Source of the DNA: Jeotgalicoccus nanhaiensis
GTDB taxonomy: Bacteria; Bacillota; Bacilli; Staphylococcales; Salinicoccaceae
Direction: 5' to 3'
DNA length: 64,000 bases
NCBI GenBank assembly: GCA_004570955.1
Contig: SPPL01000004.1
Coordinates: 96,755-160,754, forward strand
Positions 18,399-27,156 of this stretch are shown piece after piece. The notes below the pieces were generated by a model. That model was not told the origin of the DNA and searched no databases. It saw only the letters and a list, made by a program, of their open reading frames with translations. The stretch's first letter is position 1. The number at the start of each line of letters is the position of its first letter. Both the position numbers and the translations under genes were made by a program.

Positions 18399-20084
18399 TC
18401 ATCGATTATTATATTTTATATGATCAAATACACTCTGTTTTACTGTTTTGTTCACCGTGCCGATTGATATCCGGTTCGGTTTGTTGGAAGTAGGAATGAC
18501 AGCAAGTGCATCATTGCCCTGTGTCAGTTCATCTGTGCCGCTGACTGCGTTATTATCCGGATCGTAAAAGGCAATCTTGGTCTGCAGCAGCTGCAAAAGT
18601 TCGTAGCGGATATCGGTTTTTGTATCCATATGATTTGCAATGACATGAATGCCGAGAGGTTTTCCCTGTTTTAAAATTTGTATCAGCGCGCGTACTGCAT
18701 CCGGATTTTTATTCTGCAATAAGGCAGCAAGATCATCGATAATAATTACCAGGGTTGCTTTTCTCGACTCGAATTTCACGCGGCTGTTATAACTCTGAAT
18801 ATTTCTGACATGTGCCCTTCTGAACGCCACACTGCGTTCATTCAGCTCGTGCAGAAACATTTTCAGTGCTTCTTTGTCTGTCGGTGAAACTCTGCTGCTG
18901 TATGAATGCGGCACGTCGAGATAGTCATCATATTTGTCATCTTCAGCTGCGATTGCAATTTTTAAATCATTCGAATTGTGGTTCATTAACAGCGACAGCA
19001 GTATATTGTCGATTACATTCGTATCGTAATTCGGCTGATTGCCGTAAATTAAAATATGTCCTGCTTTTGATAATTCATAGCTGAAAATTTTATCGTCAAC
19101 CGTTTTACCGACTGCAAATTTGTAATCACTTTTACGAAGCTTTAGACTGCTCGCTTCAAAAAGCGTGCGGAAAGTAATCGGACGCGGATTTTCAAGCGGA
19201 ACTTCGAGACCAATGTTGGACGTGCCAATCAGCGGGCTCATAATACGCAGTTCATTAAGGCTGAGTTCTTCTTTCAAAGCTGCATTCAGACGCGGTATAT
19301 TACTGACTCTAAAGGCACGGTTCAGCTTCACTTCATAGCGGCCGATAATACCGTTTGAAGTATAGCTGATGACACGGCCTTCCACATTCAGTTTAACAAA
19401 TGCTTCGTCAATTTTTTCTGCCAGCGCTTTGTCCGGTTCTTTATAATCAGCTGCCTGGGCGCTTCCGAGCATGCTTATACCCGGCTGTGTTGCATTCGGG
19501 CCGATTCGTTTGCCGTTTGCCGCCTGCTGTTTTTCGCGCAGCTTGTTCTGTTTTGAACCGAGTACACTCAGTGTATCATGCTGCTTTTCTCTCGCTGGCG
19601 CTTTTTGCCTGGACTTTGCGCCGCCTGCTCTTTCTGAGTCGCGTTTCTTTTTAAGCGCAGCAAGCTCCGTACGGCGCTGCTGCTCTTTTATCTTCTGTTT
19701 ATCTTTCCTTTTTTCACGTTCGGTACGTTCCTGCACAATTTTATCGACAATGACAGAATTATAATTTTTAAATTTTTCCAGGTAAATTTCACGCTCATCC
19801 CGTTCGGGCCGTTCCGGCTTTTTTAAGCCGTAAACTGACGATGGAACCTGACGCGCTTTAGAAATCGTCATTCTCGTCGGCCGTTTTACCGACGGTCTTG
19901 ACGTGCTGTATTTCGTTTCCTGCTGCGGCCGTCTGACATAGGCAGGCGGTGAATATAATGGAGTTTCAGGTTCGTTATCCGCATCGTCCGGACTCCCGAT
20001 ATCAAGAGGAAACTTGAATGCTTCTTTACTCTCTTCTCTGTCGTGGCGTTCCTTATTAAATTCTCGTCTTTTTCTTCTCGTCAT
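18399..20084 (-). CDS. FtsK/SftA-like protein with degenerate ATPase motifs
   Basis: A 561-residue homologue of the soluble DNA translocase SftA/YtpS. Residues 1-225 are highly charged and low in complexity. From about 226 the FtsK alpha/beta core is recognisable: the beta-domain block EDPRPITF-type motif at 299-306, EALKMFLHELNERSVAF and VRNIQSYN at 405-433. However, the Walker A loop is GNQPNYDT (348-355) in place of GxTGSGKS, Walker B is VIIIDD (446-451), and the ATQRPS-type motif is ANHMDTK (483-489). The C-terminal gamma winged helix is absent. Family members are usually 750-1270 residues. It probably cannot hydrolyse ATP or pump DNA; a structural or septal role is possible. Confidence 0.8.
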   Translation of the reverse strand: MTRRKRREFNKERHDREESKEAFKFPLDIGSPDDADNEPETPLYSPPAYVRRPQQETKYSTSRPSVKRPTRMTISKARQVPSSVYGLKKPERPERDEREIYLEKFKNYNSVIVDKIVQERTEREKRKDKQKIKEQQRRTELAALKKKRDSERAGGAKSRQKAPAREKQHDTLSVLGSKQNKLREKQQAANGKRIGPNATQPGISMLGSAQAADYKEPDKALAEKIDEAFVKLNVEGRVISYTSNGIIGRYEVKLNRAFRVSNIPRLNAALKEELSLNELRIMSPLIGTSNIGLEVPLENPRPITFRTLFEASSLKLRKSDYKFAVGKTVDDKIFSYELSKAGHILIYGNQPNYDTNVIDNILLSLLMNHNSNDLKIAIAAEDDKYDDYLDVPHSYSSRVSPTDKEALKMFLHELNERSVAFRRAHVRNIQSYNSRVKFESRKATLVIIIDDLAALLQNKNPDAVRALIQILKQGKPLGIHVIANHMDTKTDIRYELLQLLQTKIAFYDPDNNAVSGTDELTQGNDALAVIPTSNKPNRISIGTVNKTVKQSVFDHIKYNNR

Positions 20085-20096
20085 TTAATCTCACCT

Positions 20097-20690
20097 TTAT
20101 CCGACCGGGAACGGCTGGCCGACGCTGTAACTGCCGTCTAAAACATAGATACCTTTTACCCCGTCATCTTTTAAGTTAAGTTCCTTCTTAGAACAAATCA
20201 TCCCGTTTGAATCCACACCCCGGAGAGTGGAAGGCTTAATATATAAACCGCCGGGCATTACAGCACCGACTCTTGCTACGACAACCTTCTGCTCCGTATC
20301 AACGTTCGGCGCGCCGCAGACAATCTGCAGCACTTCTGTGCCGACATCCACTTTTGTTACGTTCAGTTTATCCGCATCCGGATGCGCTTCTTTTTCGATT
20401 ACTTTGCCGACGATAAACTTCGGTGTCAGATCGAACTCAATTGTTTCAAGGCCGTTCTTCTGAAGGAGTTCGTTAATACGAGGCACCATTGTTTCATAGT
20501 CGCTGATGTCCGCATTTTCAAGTGACAGGTTATCCGCTGCCTTGAAAATATTCAGGCCGATGACTTCATCGCCGTCTTTAATCAGAGTAATATCGCCATG
20601 GTGTTCATATGAGACATTCTCCGTCTTTCTTAATGTTACAAATAATACATCTCCAACGTTTTCATTGTATGTGAGTCTCACATCATTCAC
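20097..20690 (-). CDS. ytpR: YtpR family tRNA-binding domain protein
   Basis: A 197-residue protein with an N-terminal DUF4479-like part and, from about residue 90, an EMAP/CsaA-type OB fold ([45 protein letters not shown]). The OB fold is the one found at the start of bacterial PheT, where it binds tRNA. It starts 11 nt after ytpQ ends and is followed by the sftA-like gene, as in the staphylococcal ytpP-ytpQ-ytpR cluster. The cellular role is not established. Confidence 0.88.
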   Translation of the reverse strand: MNDVRLTYNENVGDVLFVTLRKTENVSYEHHGDITLIKDGDEVIGLNIFKAADNLSLENADISDYETMVPRINELLQKNGLETIEFDLTPKFIVGKVIEKEAHPDADKLNVTKVDVGTEVLQIVCGAPNVDTEQKVVVARVGAVMPGGLYIKPSTLRGVDSNGMICSKKELNLKDDGVKGIYVLDGSYSVGQPFPVG

Positions 20691-20701
20691 TACTTTCTTC
20701 G

Positions 20702-21511
20702 CTATTTGTTTTTGTTATTGTAATTTCTCTGCTTGCCTAATATAAATACAGGCTGCAGCTTAGTTCCGTCGTATGAAAACGACAGAGATGTTATCGGTGT
20801 CAGTCCTTCTGCAAAGTACTGCATCATCATCTGTGCCATAATATCGTAGCCGACGTTATTTTTACAGTCCGCTATAATCAGCACATCCTGATGCGGCAGG
20901 CCGACCAGCATTTCGCCTTCTGTTTTTTCCAGCATTTCATGCAGGAAGTCCGTATTTAAAATACGCGACGAATCGTAGCCGTCATTATGATTAATGAAGT
21001 AAAAATCATTGTCCTGAACTGTCTGTTTTTTAATTTCAACCGGCAGATTTTTTAAATTGTTTTCCGCGAGCACTTTCATATCTTCTTTCGACATACCGAG
21101 AGAATCAAGCAGTGCCTCGTCGATTAAACGGTAGCTCTTATCAAAATCAACCGCGTAATAAATATTCGTTTCATTCGTATGCGGTGTAATGATAAACGGC
21201 TCGCCGCCTTTAGTTTTATCGGGGAAACTCGTTGCACGGACAACGGGGTAAATCGCCGCTGTCTCCGCATCGATTTTCTCTTCGCCCATACGCGTCAAAG
21301 ATTCATCGATATAATAAACAAGTTCATCTATAATTTTATCATCATTCTTCGCTTTATTCAGTGCTTTTGATAAAGCAATTGTAATTCCCTGGCCGTTATC
21401 AGTACGCTCAACGCGCAGTTCTTCCTTTTCGCGGTTGAATTTATGTGAAACATCATTTCTTTTTGCCGTGATTCTTTCAATAATCAGATCACGCAATTTA
21501 TAAATATTCAT
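20702..21511 (-). CDS. ytpQ: YtpQ family protein (DUF1444)
   Basis: A 269-residue protein matching the DUF1444/YtpQ family, with the N-terminal [19 protein letters not shown] and internal [15 protein letters not shown] blocks, followed by a C-terminal region ending [13 protein letters not shown]. No catalytic motif or membrane segment is visible. The protein is probably cytoplasmic and its function is unknown. It is the middle gene of a tight same-strand run with ytpR downstream and the EIIC-like gene upstream (15-nt gap). Confidence 0.85.
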   Translation of the reverse strand: MNIYKLRDLIIERITAKRNDVSHKFNREKEELRVERTDNGQGITIALSKALNKAKNDDKIIDELVYYIDESLTRMGEEKIDAETAAIYPVVRATSFPDKTKGGEPFIITPHTNETNIYYAVDFDKSYRLIDEALLDSLGMSKEDMKVLAENNLKNLPVEIKKQTVQDNDFYFINHNDGYDSSRILNTDFLHEMLEKTEGEMLVGLPHQDVLIIADCKNNVGYDIMAQMMMQYFAEGLTPITSLSFSYDGTKLQPVFILGKQRNYNNKNK

Positions 21512-21526
21512 GATTTACCTCCTGTG

Positions 21527-22516
21527 TTATTTACCTAGACTAATAATTTGATCGCCCTGTTTAATAAACCCGTAAAAGCTAAACAGTTTATAGAATATCA
21601 GAGTTACAATTAGAGGTAAAACGATATGAAATACCAGAATCAGCATCACAGTGGACATCGACAGCCCCATCGTTTCTACTGCCATAATCTGGCCGACGAA
21701 GCCGCTCGTTCCCATGCCGGCGCCGGCTGCATTATTTTCCATCGGAAAAAAGACAGTCATAATCGGTGCAATAATTGCACTTGCGATAACCGGCGGCATA
21801 ATAATGAAAGGATTTCTCAGTATATTCGGCACCTGCAGCATCGATGTACCGACACCGATTGAAATGACACCGGACACGCCGTTATCTTTGTAGCTCATCG
21901 CAGCGAGTCCGACCATATGGCAGCAGCAGCCGATAACTGCTGCACCGGCGGCTACACCGCTTAAGTCGAGCATGAGAGCAAGTGCCGCACTCGACAGCGG
22001 CGCTGTCAGCGTGATGCCGAAGACGACACTTACAAGAATGCCCATCATAAACGGCTGCTGATCAGTCGCAAAGACGATAATATCGCCAAGTCCCGTCATT
22101 ACACCGCCTACTGCTTCGCCGATTAAACCGGCGATCAGAAAACCGGCAATTAAAGTAAACAGCGGTGTCACGATTATATCGAGTTTCGTTTTCTGCTGAT
22201 AAAGTCTCGCCGCTTCAATAATTATTAAACTTACGATAAAACTCGCAGCCGCCCCGCCTAGATCATAAGCGTGCTGGCTGACAGCGAGCACCGAGAAAAT
22301 AACGAGCGGGGGAGACTTCAAGCCGTAAGCAATGGCAACACCGATTGCAGCGCCTGTTAAGCTCTGTGCTGTATCGCCGATTACCGACAGGCTGCTTAAA
22401 AACGGGATATAAGATGCCGCAGTATTAATAATCAGACCGATGATTAAAGTGCCGAATAAGCCGAGTGCCATAAAACTCATCGCTTCTATAAACCAGCGGT
22501 GCAGTATGTTTTTCAT
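21527..22516 (-). CDS. PTS EIIC-like membrane protein (PTS_EIIC_2 family)
   Basis: A 329-residue very hydrophobic protein with about ten membrane helices, matching the PTS_EIIC_2 group (blocks LTGAAIGVAIAYGLKSPPLV, PLSSAALALMLDLSGVAAGA). Stand-alone members lack EIIA/EIIB domains, and no PTS phosphorylation site is seen, so sugar transport through the PTS is unproven. Membrane-embedded GATE-like transport or a sensory role is possible. It lies 4 nt downstream of the M42 peptidase gene, and the two are likely cotranscribed with ytpQR. Confidence 0.8.
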   Translation of the reverse strand: MKNILHRWFIEAMSFMALGLFGTLIIGLIINTAASYIPFLSSLSVIGDTAQSLTGAAIGVAIAYGLKSPPLVIFSVLAVSQHAYDLGGAAASFIVSLIIIEAARLYQQKTKLDIIVTPLFTLIAGFLIAGLIGEAVGGVMTGLGDIIVFATDQQPFMMGILVSVVFGITLTAPLSSAALALMLDLSGVAAGAAVIGCCCHMVGLAAMSYKDNGVSGVISIGVGTSMLQVPNILRNPFIIMPPVIASAIIAPIMTVFFPMENNAAGAGMGTSGFVGQIMAVETMGLSMSTVMLILVFHIVLPLIVTLIFYKLFSFYGFIKQGDQIISLGK

Positions 22517-22519
22517 AGC

Positions 22520-23593
22520 TTATCCCCGGATTCTGTCTGCAGTTTCATTATTGACGTTTTTAATCAGTGAAGTTAATAAATTATGTGCATGCAAATAATC
22601 CTCATAGTTAATAATGGAGTTCGCCGTGTGAATATAGCGTGAACAAATACCGACTACAGCTGACGGCACTCCGTTCCCTGAGACATGAATGCTGCCGGCA
22701 TCCGTTCCGCCCGGTGAGTGATAATACTGATACTTAACATCCGAAGCTTTGGCTGTATCGAGCAGAAACTCCCGCATTTTAGGAGAAAGAATCATAGTGC
22801 GGTCAAACAGACGAAGCAGAGTTCCCTCTCCTATCTTGCCAAGATCGTCTTTTTTGCCCATCATATCGTTGGCCGGTGAACAGTCAACAACGAAAGCAAT
22901 ATCGGGCTTAATCATATTAGCGCTGGCTTTCGCTCCGCGGAGTCCAACTTCTTCCTGAACATTTGCTCCAATATACAAATCGCAGTCGAGCTCAGTATCT
23001 TTAAGCGACTCGAGCGTTTCAATCGCAATCAGGCAGCCATATCTGTTGTCCCAAGCTTTGGCAAGTAATTTTTTGTCATTTTTAAGAACCTGAAAATCGA
23101 CTTTCGGCACGATAGAATCACCGAGATTGATCCCCATTTCAAGCAGTTCCTCTTTTGAGTCCGCACCCACATCGAGAAGCATGTCTTCGATTTTAGTCTC
23201 CTTGTTTTCACCTCTTCTGAAGTGAACCGGCACGCTGCCGATAACGCCTGTAATTTCTTCATCCGATGCTGTGCGTACTGAAAACCGCTGACTTAATAAA
23301 ACATCAGTCGGCCAGCCCCCAAGCGGCGTAAATTTAAGGAAGCCGTTGTCCGTCAGTTCAGTGACCATAAAACCGACCTCGTCCATATGAGCTGCGACAA
23401 GAACTTTCGGAGCATTTTTATTTTTGCTCTTTTTGACTGCAAAAATACCGCCGAGGCCATCCTGAATAATTTCATCAGCATATTCCGACAGTTCAGCTCT
23501 CATGTATTCACGTACTTTATCTTCAAATCCGGGAGCACCGTGCAATTCTGTTAAAGCCTTCATTCTTTCCAATGTTTTTTTCGACAGTTCCAT
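22520..23593 (-). CDS. M42 family aminopeptidase (glutamyl/YtoP type)
   Basis: A 357-residue cobalt/zinc aminopeptidase of family M42, which forms large tetrahedral oligomers and trims peptides. The metal ligands are in AHMDEVGF (H68, with D70), AWDNRYG, NVQEEVGLRG (catalytic and ligand glutamates), the aspartate in VVDCSPAND, and the final histidine in SPGGTDAGSIHVSG. The start ATG at 23593 follows AAAAGGGG. The enzyme is cytoplasmic. It diverges from the small membrane gene at 23664. Confidence 0.92.
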   Translation of the reverse strand: MELSKKTLERMKALTELHGAPGFEDKVREYMRAELSEYADEIIQDGLGGIFAVKKSKNKNAPKVLVAAHMDEVGFMVTELTDNGFLKFTPLGGWPTDVLLSQRFSVRTASDEEITGVIGSVPVHFRRGENKETKIEDMLLDVGADSKEELLEMGINLGDSIVPKVDFQVLKNDKKLLAKAWDNRYGCLIAIETLESLKDTELDCDLYIGANVQEEVGLRGAKASANMIKPDIAFVVDCSPANDMMGKKDDLGKIGEGTLLRLFDRTMILSPKMREFLLDTAKASDVKYQYYHSPGGTDAGSIHVSGNGVPSAVVGICSRYIHTANSIINYEDYLHAHNLLTSLIKNVNNETADRIRG

Positions 23594-23663
23594 GAAAATA
23601 CCCCTTTTAATTGTTAATTATTTAATATTCTGTGTTAAACTACTTCATAAGGAGGATGTACAT

Positions 23664-23960
23664 ATGAAGCGTAATTTGATTGTATTTACATTATTGGCTG
23701 TAACGGTTATTCCGCTATTAGTATGGTTATTACTGCACCGCAGAGTCGATACGAAGAAAATTGTCGATAACCTGCACCTTCAATTTGAAGACATTTCATT
23801 CATTTCACTCGACTACCAGGCAGACGGCCAAAACCGTTTTGGTTTAAATACAAACACCGTAAGCGGTGTGCTGCATGTCGGCAATGATGAAAATACGGTG
23901 AAATATAACTTTTTAGCAGATCCTTACACAGCTGAAATCATGGAGATTACTGTTCAGTAA
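23664..23960 (+). CDS. Small membrane-anchored protein of unknown function
   Basis: A 98-residue protein with one N-terminal helix (IVFTLLAVTVIPLLVWLLL, residues 6-24) and an extracellular or periplasm-facing polar domain containing LNTNTVSGVLHVGNDENTVK. The start is the ATG at 23664, preceded by AAGGAGGATGT; longer in-frame readings run into the divergent peptidase gene and are not used. A staphylococcal counterpart sits at the same place next to the M42 gene (recollection). No function can be assigned. Confidence 0.7.
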   Translation: MKRNLIVFTLLAVTVIPLLVWLLLHRRVDTKKIVDNLHLQFEDISFISLDYQADGQNRFGLNTNTVSGVLHVGNDENTVKYNFLADPYTAEIMEITVQ

Positions 23961-23973
23961 TCCCCATGATTTT
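23935..23973. terminator. Bidirectional terminator between convergent genes
   Basis: AAATCATGGaGATTACTG pairs with CAGTAATCcCCATGATTT around TT, followed by T on the plus strand. It overlaps the stop codon of the small membrane gene and serves the convergent malY-like gene weakly on the other strand. Confidence 0.8.
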
Positions 23974-23974
23974 T

Positions 23975-25171
23975 TTATTTGCTTAAATGTTCAAATGTTT
24001 TTCTGATGCGGTCAAGACCGTCTTCTATACGTGTCCTGCTCGAAGCAACATTGAATCTGAAATGTTTGTTCTCATCGTCCAGATACAGTTTGCCCGGAGA
24101 CACAGCAATTCCGCCGACTTCCACAAGAGCTCTGTGGACCTCTGATGCATCCAGGCCGGATTTTTCAAAACTGATCCAGCCGAGATAAGTTGCCTTCGGA
24201 ATATCAAATGATAAATATTCGGACAGATGCTCGTCGATATAGTCGCTGATCAGCTGGAAGTTCTCTGCCACATGATCGTTCAGCTGGTCAATCCATTCCC
24301 CGCATTCCGTATAAGCAGCCTCTATCGCCGCGAGTGCGAGACTGGAAGCTGTGTTGACATTATATCTGCTCCCCATTGCAGTAGTAATATCAGCCGTAAT
24401 ATTTCTGTCTTTTGTAATAAAATAAGAGTGCGGAATACTCGCCAGGTTAAATGACTTCCCGAGTCCGGTCGTTACGAGCACGGAATCATTTTCTTCAAGC
24501 AGCGATACCATCGACACAAAATCCTCTTTCGGACGGACAAAATCCATATGAATTTCATCGCTGATTAAATATACCTTGTTTTCCTGGCAGATTTTCTTAA
24601 TTTCAGACAGCTCTTCTTTTGACCAGACTTTGCCGGTCGGATTGTGCGGGTTGCAGTGAATATATAAAGTTACATCTTCACGCGCGCACAGATTCTTAAA
24701 CTCTTCTGTATTTAAAAAGTATTCCTTTTTACTCTCATCGTAAATCAGAGGTGTCTCCACTATTTTACGGTCATTCCCTTTAATTAAATTCGGGAATGAG
24801 TTGTAGGATGGCGTCGTTAAGATAACCCCGTCTCCTTCGTTTGTCGTCTGCCTCATCACTTCCCCGACAGTATATAATACCGAAGCAGCATAGTGAATAT
24901 CATCTTCGTTTAAAGAAATATTAAAGCGCGTTTTCCACCAGTGTTTTATCGGTTCGTAAAAACGCTCGTTCTGCCACATCGTATAACCGAATATCCCGTT
25001 GTCGACACGTCTTTTAATCGCATCTCTGATGACTTCGGGTGTTTCTATATCCATGTCCGCAATCCAGAAAGGTTCGAGTCCTGTCGCTCCGAATAAAGCT
25101 TCGGTGCCGTCGTACTGAACACTGTATGTACCTTCTCTTGACGTAGTTTTATTGAAATCGAACTGTGTCAT
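23975..25171 (-). CDS. MalY/PatB-type PLP aminotransferase (cystathionine beta-lyase)
   Basis: A 398-residue fold-type I PLP enzyme of the MalY/PatB group, C-S lyases that release sulfide or homocysteine from cystathionine or cysteine conjugates. The marks are PFWIADMDIETPEVI near the start, CNPHNPTGKVWSKEEL, ISDEIHMDF, and the PLP lysine in TTGLGKSFNLASIP. The ATG at 25171 follows GGAGGAATATA; codons upstream lack a ribosome site. It is probably cytoplasmic. The exact substrate cannot be read from sequence. Confidence 0.9.
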   Translation of the reverse strand: MTQFDFNKTTSREGTYSVQYDGTEALFGATGLEPFWIADMDIETPEVIRDAIKRRVDNGIFGYTMWQNERFYEPIKHWWKTRFNISLNEDDIHYAASVLYTVGEVMRQTTNEGDGVILTTPSYNSFPNLIKGNDRKIVETPLIYDESKKEYFLNTEEFKNLCAREDVTLYIHCNPHNPTGKVWSKEELSEIKKICQENKVYLISDEIHMDFVRPKEDFVSMVSLLEENDSVLVTTGLGKSFNLASIPHSYFITKDRNITADITTAMGSRYNVNTASSLALAAIEAAYTECGEWIDQLNDHVAENFQLISDYIDEHLSEYLSFDIPKATYLGWISFEKSGLDASEVHRALVEVGGIAVSPGKLYLDDENKHFRFNVASSRTRIEDGLDRIRKTFEHLSK

Positions 25172-25237
25172 TATATTCCTCCACTCTAAATGTTTTGTAT
25201 CCTTACATTTTAACATTGTTTAAGGGATAATACACGA

Positions 25238-25270
25238 ATATAAAAAAGCACCTTCCCTTAGAAAGATGCC
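25238..25270 (-). terminator. Terminator of trmB/ytmP
   Basis: On the minus strand, GCATCTTTC pairs imperfectly with GGAAGGTGC, followed by a T run. The stem overlaps the trmB stop codon. Confidence 0.65.
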
Positions 25271-25890
25271 TGAATCCAATATATTTTATGACCGCGCTGC
25301 GAGAATTTTTCTTCATATTCAGTACGGATATTCGTTTCGGGTTCATCAGCGTGAACATCGAGGTTCAGATTTTCGAATTTCATGCCGTATGTATTCATCG
25401 ATATCAGGCTGAATTCGAACAGTCCTCTGTTATCCGTTTTAAATTCCACAATTGTGTTTTCTTTTAACAGCTGTTTATAACTCGATAAAAAATTGCTGTG
25501 TGTCAGCCTTCTCTTTGCATGACGGTTCTTCGGCCATGGATCGGAAAAGTTCAGATAGACTTTATCGACTTCGTTTTCATTAAAGTAATCCATCAGTTTG
25601 TTGGCATCCAGAAGCACGAGTCTTACATTTTCTAACCCGAGATCTACTACCTTTTCCGTTACGCGGATCATAACGTTCTTGTCTATTTCAATCCCGACGT
25701 AATTAATATCGGGATTATTCTGTGCAAGCGTCGTAATAAAAGTCCCCATGCCTGTACCGACTTCGATATGAAGCGGCTGATCCTTACTGAAAAACTCTTT
25801 TATTTTTTTACTGTAATTATTGTTAACATCCACAAGCTGGTCATTTGATTCCAGATAATCAATCGCCCAGGGCTTATTGCGCATTCTCAA
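25258..25890 (-). CDS. trmB: tRNA (guanine-N7-)-methyltransferase
   Basis: A 210-residue Rossmann-fold methyltransferase that makes m7G46 in tRNA. The SAM loop is IEVGTGMGTFI, followed by GIEIDKNV, and the family signature is LNFSDPWPKNRHAKRRLT. The start is taken as the TTG at 25890 because the resulting MRMRNKPWAIDYL lines up with staphylococcal TrmB N-termini; an ATG two codons later (25884) is the alternative. It follows ytmP by 22 nt on the same strand, as in other Staphylococcaceae. Confidence 0.95.
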   Translation of the reverse strand: MRMRNKPWAIDYLESNDQLVDVNNNYSKKIKEFFSKDQPLHIEVGTGMGTFITTLAQNNPDINYVGIEIDKNVMIRVTEKVVDLGLENVRLVLLDANKLMDYFNENEVDKVYLNFSDPWPKNRHAKRRLTHSNFLSSYKQLLKENTIVEFKTDNRGLFEFSLISMNTYGMKFENLNLDVHADEPETNIRTEYEEKFSQRGHKIYWIQASF

Positions 25891-25912
25891 AAATATTCAC
25901 TACTCTCAATTA

Positions 25913-26704
25913 TTAAATAAGACGGTCCTTGTCCATAACTTTCGACAGGAATAATATCCATTCGTTCATTTCAGTAAATCGTTTCCGGTCTTCATACCAT
26001 TGAATCATCGTAATTGCCTGTACAAAAGTATACCACTTCATGCGGGAGCGGAGGTCGTTATCGAGTTCTACTCCGTAGTCTCTGAGCCAGCTGTCCCACT
26101 CGCTGTGTTCAACATACGGATATAAGATCATTCCGAGGTCGATGGCCGGGTCTGCAATCATTGCACCTTCCCAGTCGACTAAAAAGAGCTCGTCCGTATC
26201 AGAAAGCAGCCAGTTGTGATGGTTTACATCACCGTGGCACACTCTGCAATCTGCAACCTCAATTTCCGGCACTGCGTTCTCGAGGTATTGGATAGCATTT
26301 CTAACGACGTGATGGGCGTTAACTTTCGGAGATAACGATGACTGTATTTTGTTAAGTAAAATTTCCGGCAGCATCGGTTTCATGCCGAGACGTTTTAACA
26401 TCGTGAGAAGCGGTTCTGATGTGTGTATTTTACTCATCAGCGCTGCTACCCGCAGCCCTCCCATATCTTCACGTGTCAACTCCCGGCCATTTTTCCAATG
26501 CTGTGCTGTTACCACTTCGCCCGTCTCGATCCGTTTTGTCCAAACGAGTTTCGGGACGATGCCTTCTGCGGATAACGCCGCTAGGAAAGGGCTGGCGTTT
26601 CTTTTCAGGAATAATTTGCGGCCGTCCTGCTCAGCTTTATAAGCTTCACCGGATGGGCCTCCTAAAGGATCTAATTGCCAGCCGAGTTGATAGAAATGAT
26701 CCAA
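25913..26704 (-). CDS. YtmP-like aminoglycoside-phosphotransferase-fold kinase
   Basis: A 263-residue APH/choline-kinase fold protein. The catalytic loop is VCHGDVNHHNWL and the metal-binding loop LFLVDWEGAMIADPAID. The N-lobe is short. The natural substrate of YtmP is unknown, and the gene is not evidence for drug resistance. The start codon is TTG at 26704, preceded by GAGGTGTAAGAA. It is paired with trmB, as in Bacillus and Staphylococcus. A 13-bp inverted repeat lies directly upstream. Confidence 0.85.
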   Translation of the reverse strand: MDHFYQLGWQLDPLGGPSGEAYKAEQDGRKLFLKRNASPFLAALSAEGIVPKLVWTKRIETGEVVTAQHWKNGRELTREDMGGLRVAALMSKIHTSEPLLTMLKRLGMKPMLPEILLNKIQSSLSPKVNAHHVVRNAIQYLENAVPEIEVADCRVCHGDVNHHNWLLSDTDELFLVDWEGAMIADPAIDLGMILYPYVEHSEWDSWLRDYGVELDNDLRSRMKWYTFVQAITMIQWYEDRKRFTEMNEWILFLSKVMDKDRLI

Positions 26705-26734
26705 TTCTTACACCTCGTTTCATCGTTCAAATAA

Positions 26735-26773
26735 AAATTTGCGCTATAATATTTAATTAGATAGCGCAAATTT
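26735..26773. repeat. 13-bp perfect inverted repeat upstream of ytmP
   Basis: AAATTTGCGCTAT (26735-26747) and ATAGCGCAAATTT (26761-26773) enclose a 13-nt AT-rich loop. It may be an operator or a transcript hairpin for ytmP; no adjacent gene ends here, so a plain terminator is less likely. Confidence 0.75.
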
Positions 26774-27156
26774 AGTTCGTGTTTAAAATTTTATCGGGTT
26801 TAATGTTTTATTTCAAGGACAAAAGATGTAATACTTTTGCCAACTGAATGTTAGTACATAGCAACTGTGATGTTGTTCAGATAAATTATTATACACTAAA
26901 CAAAATGTTGTTTAAAGTTAACTGAATGATGTACTGATTTTAACGCTCATTTTTTTACTCGGCTGCCTGAATCGGACCCGTTCCCCGAGCAAAGAAGCAA
27001 ATGTTAGTATAACAGGTTTTACGCCTTCTGGGAATAGAGGATTTCATTCTTACATATACTGTATACCCGATGTTTGATTCTTCAAAAATATCTGTTATTA
27101 TTGCCTGTCCATTAAGCAGAAGATATTCATTTAATGTGTAAATTGAAGTATTAAAA
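26774..27156. other. Intergenic stretch between pepV and ytmP, with an orphan reading frame
   Basis: On the minus strand 26955-27156 is open and reads like protein (LNEYLLLNGQAI, YTVYVRMKSSIPRRRK, ending FFARGTGPIQAAE), but it has no usable start codon or ribosome site after the pepV stop. It may be a gene remnant or chance. 26774-26950 is AT-rich, holds two copies of AACTGAATG 78 bp apart and a CAAAAG/CTTTTG hairpin, and shows no gene. Confidence 0.35.
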
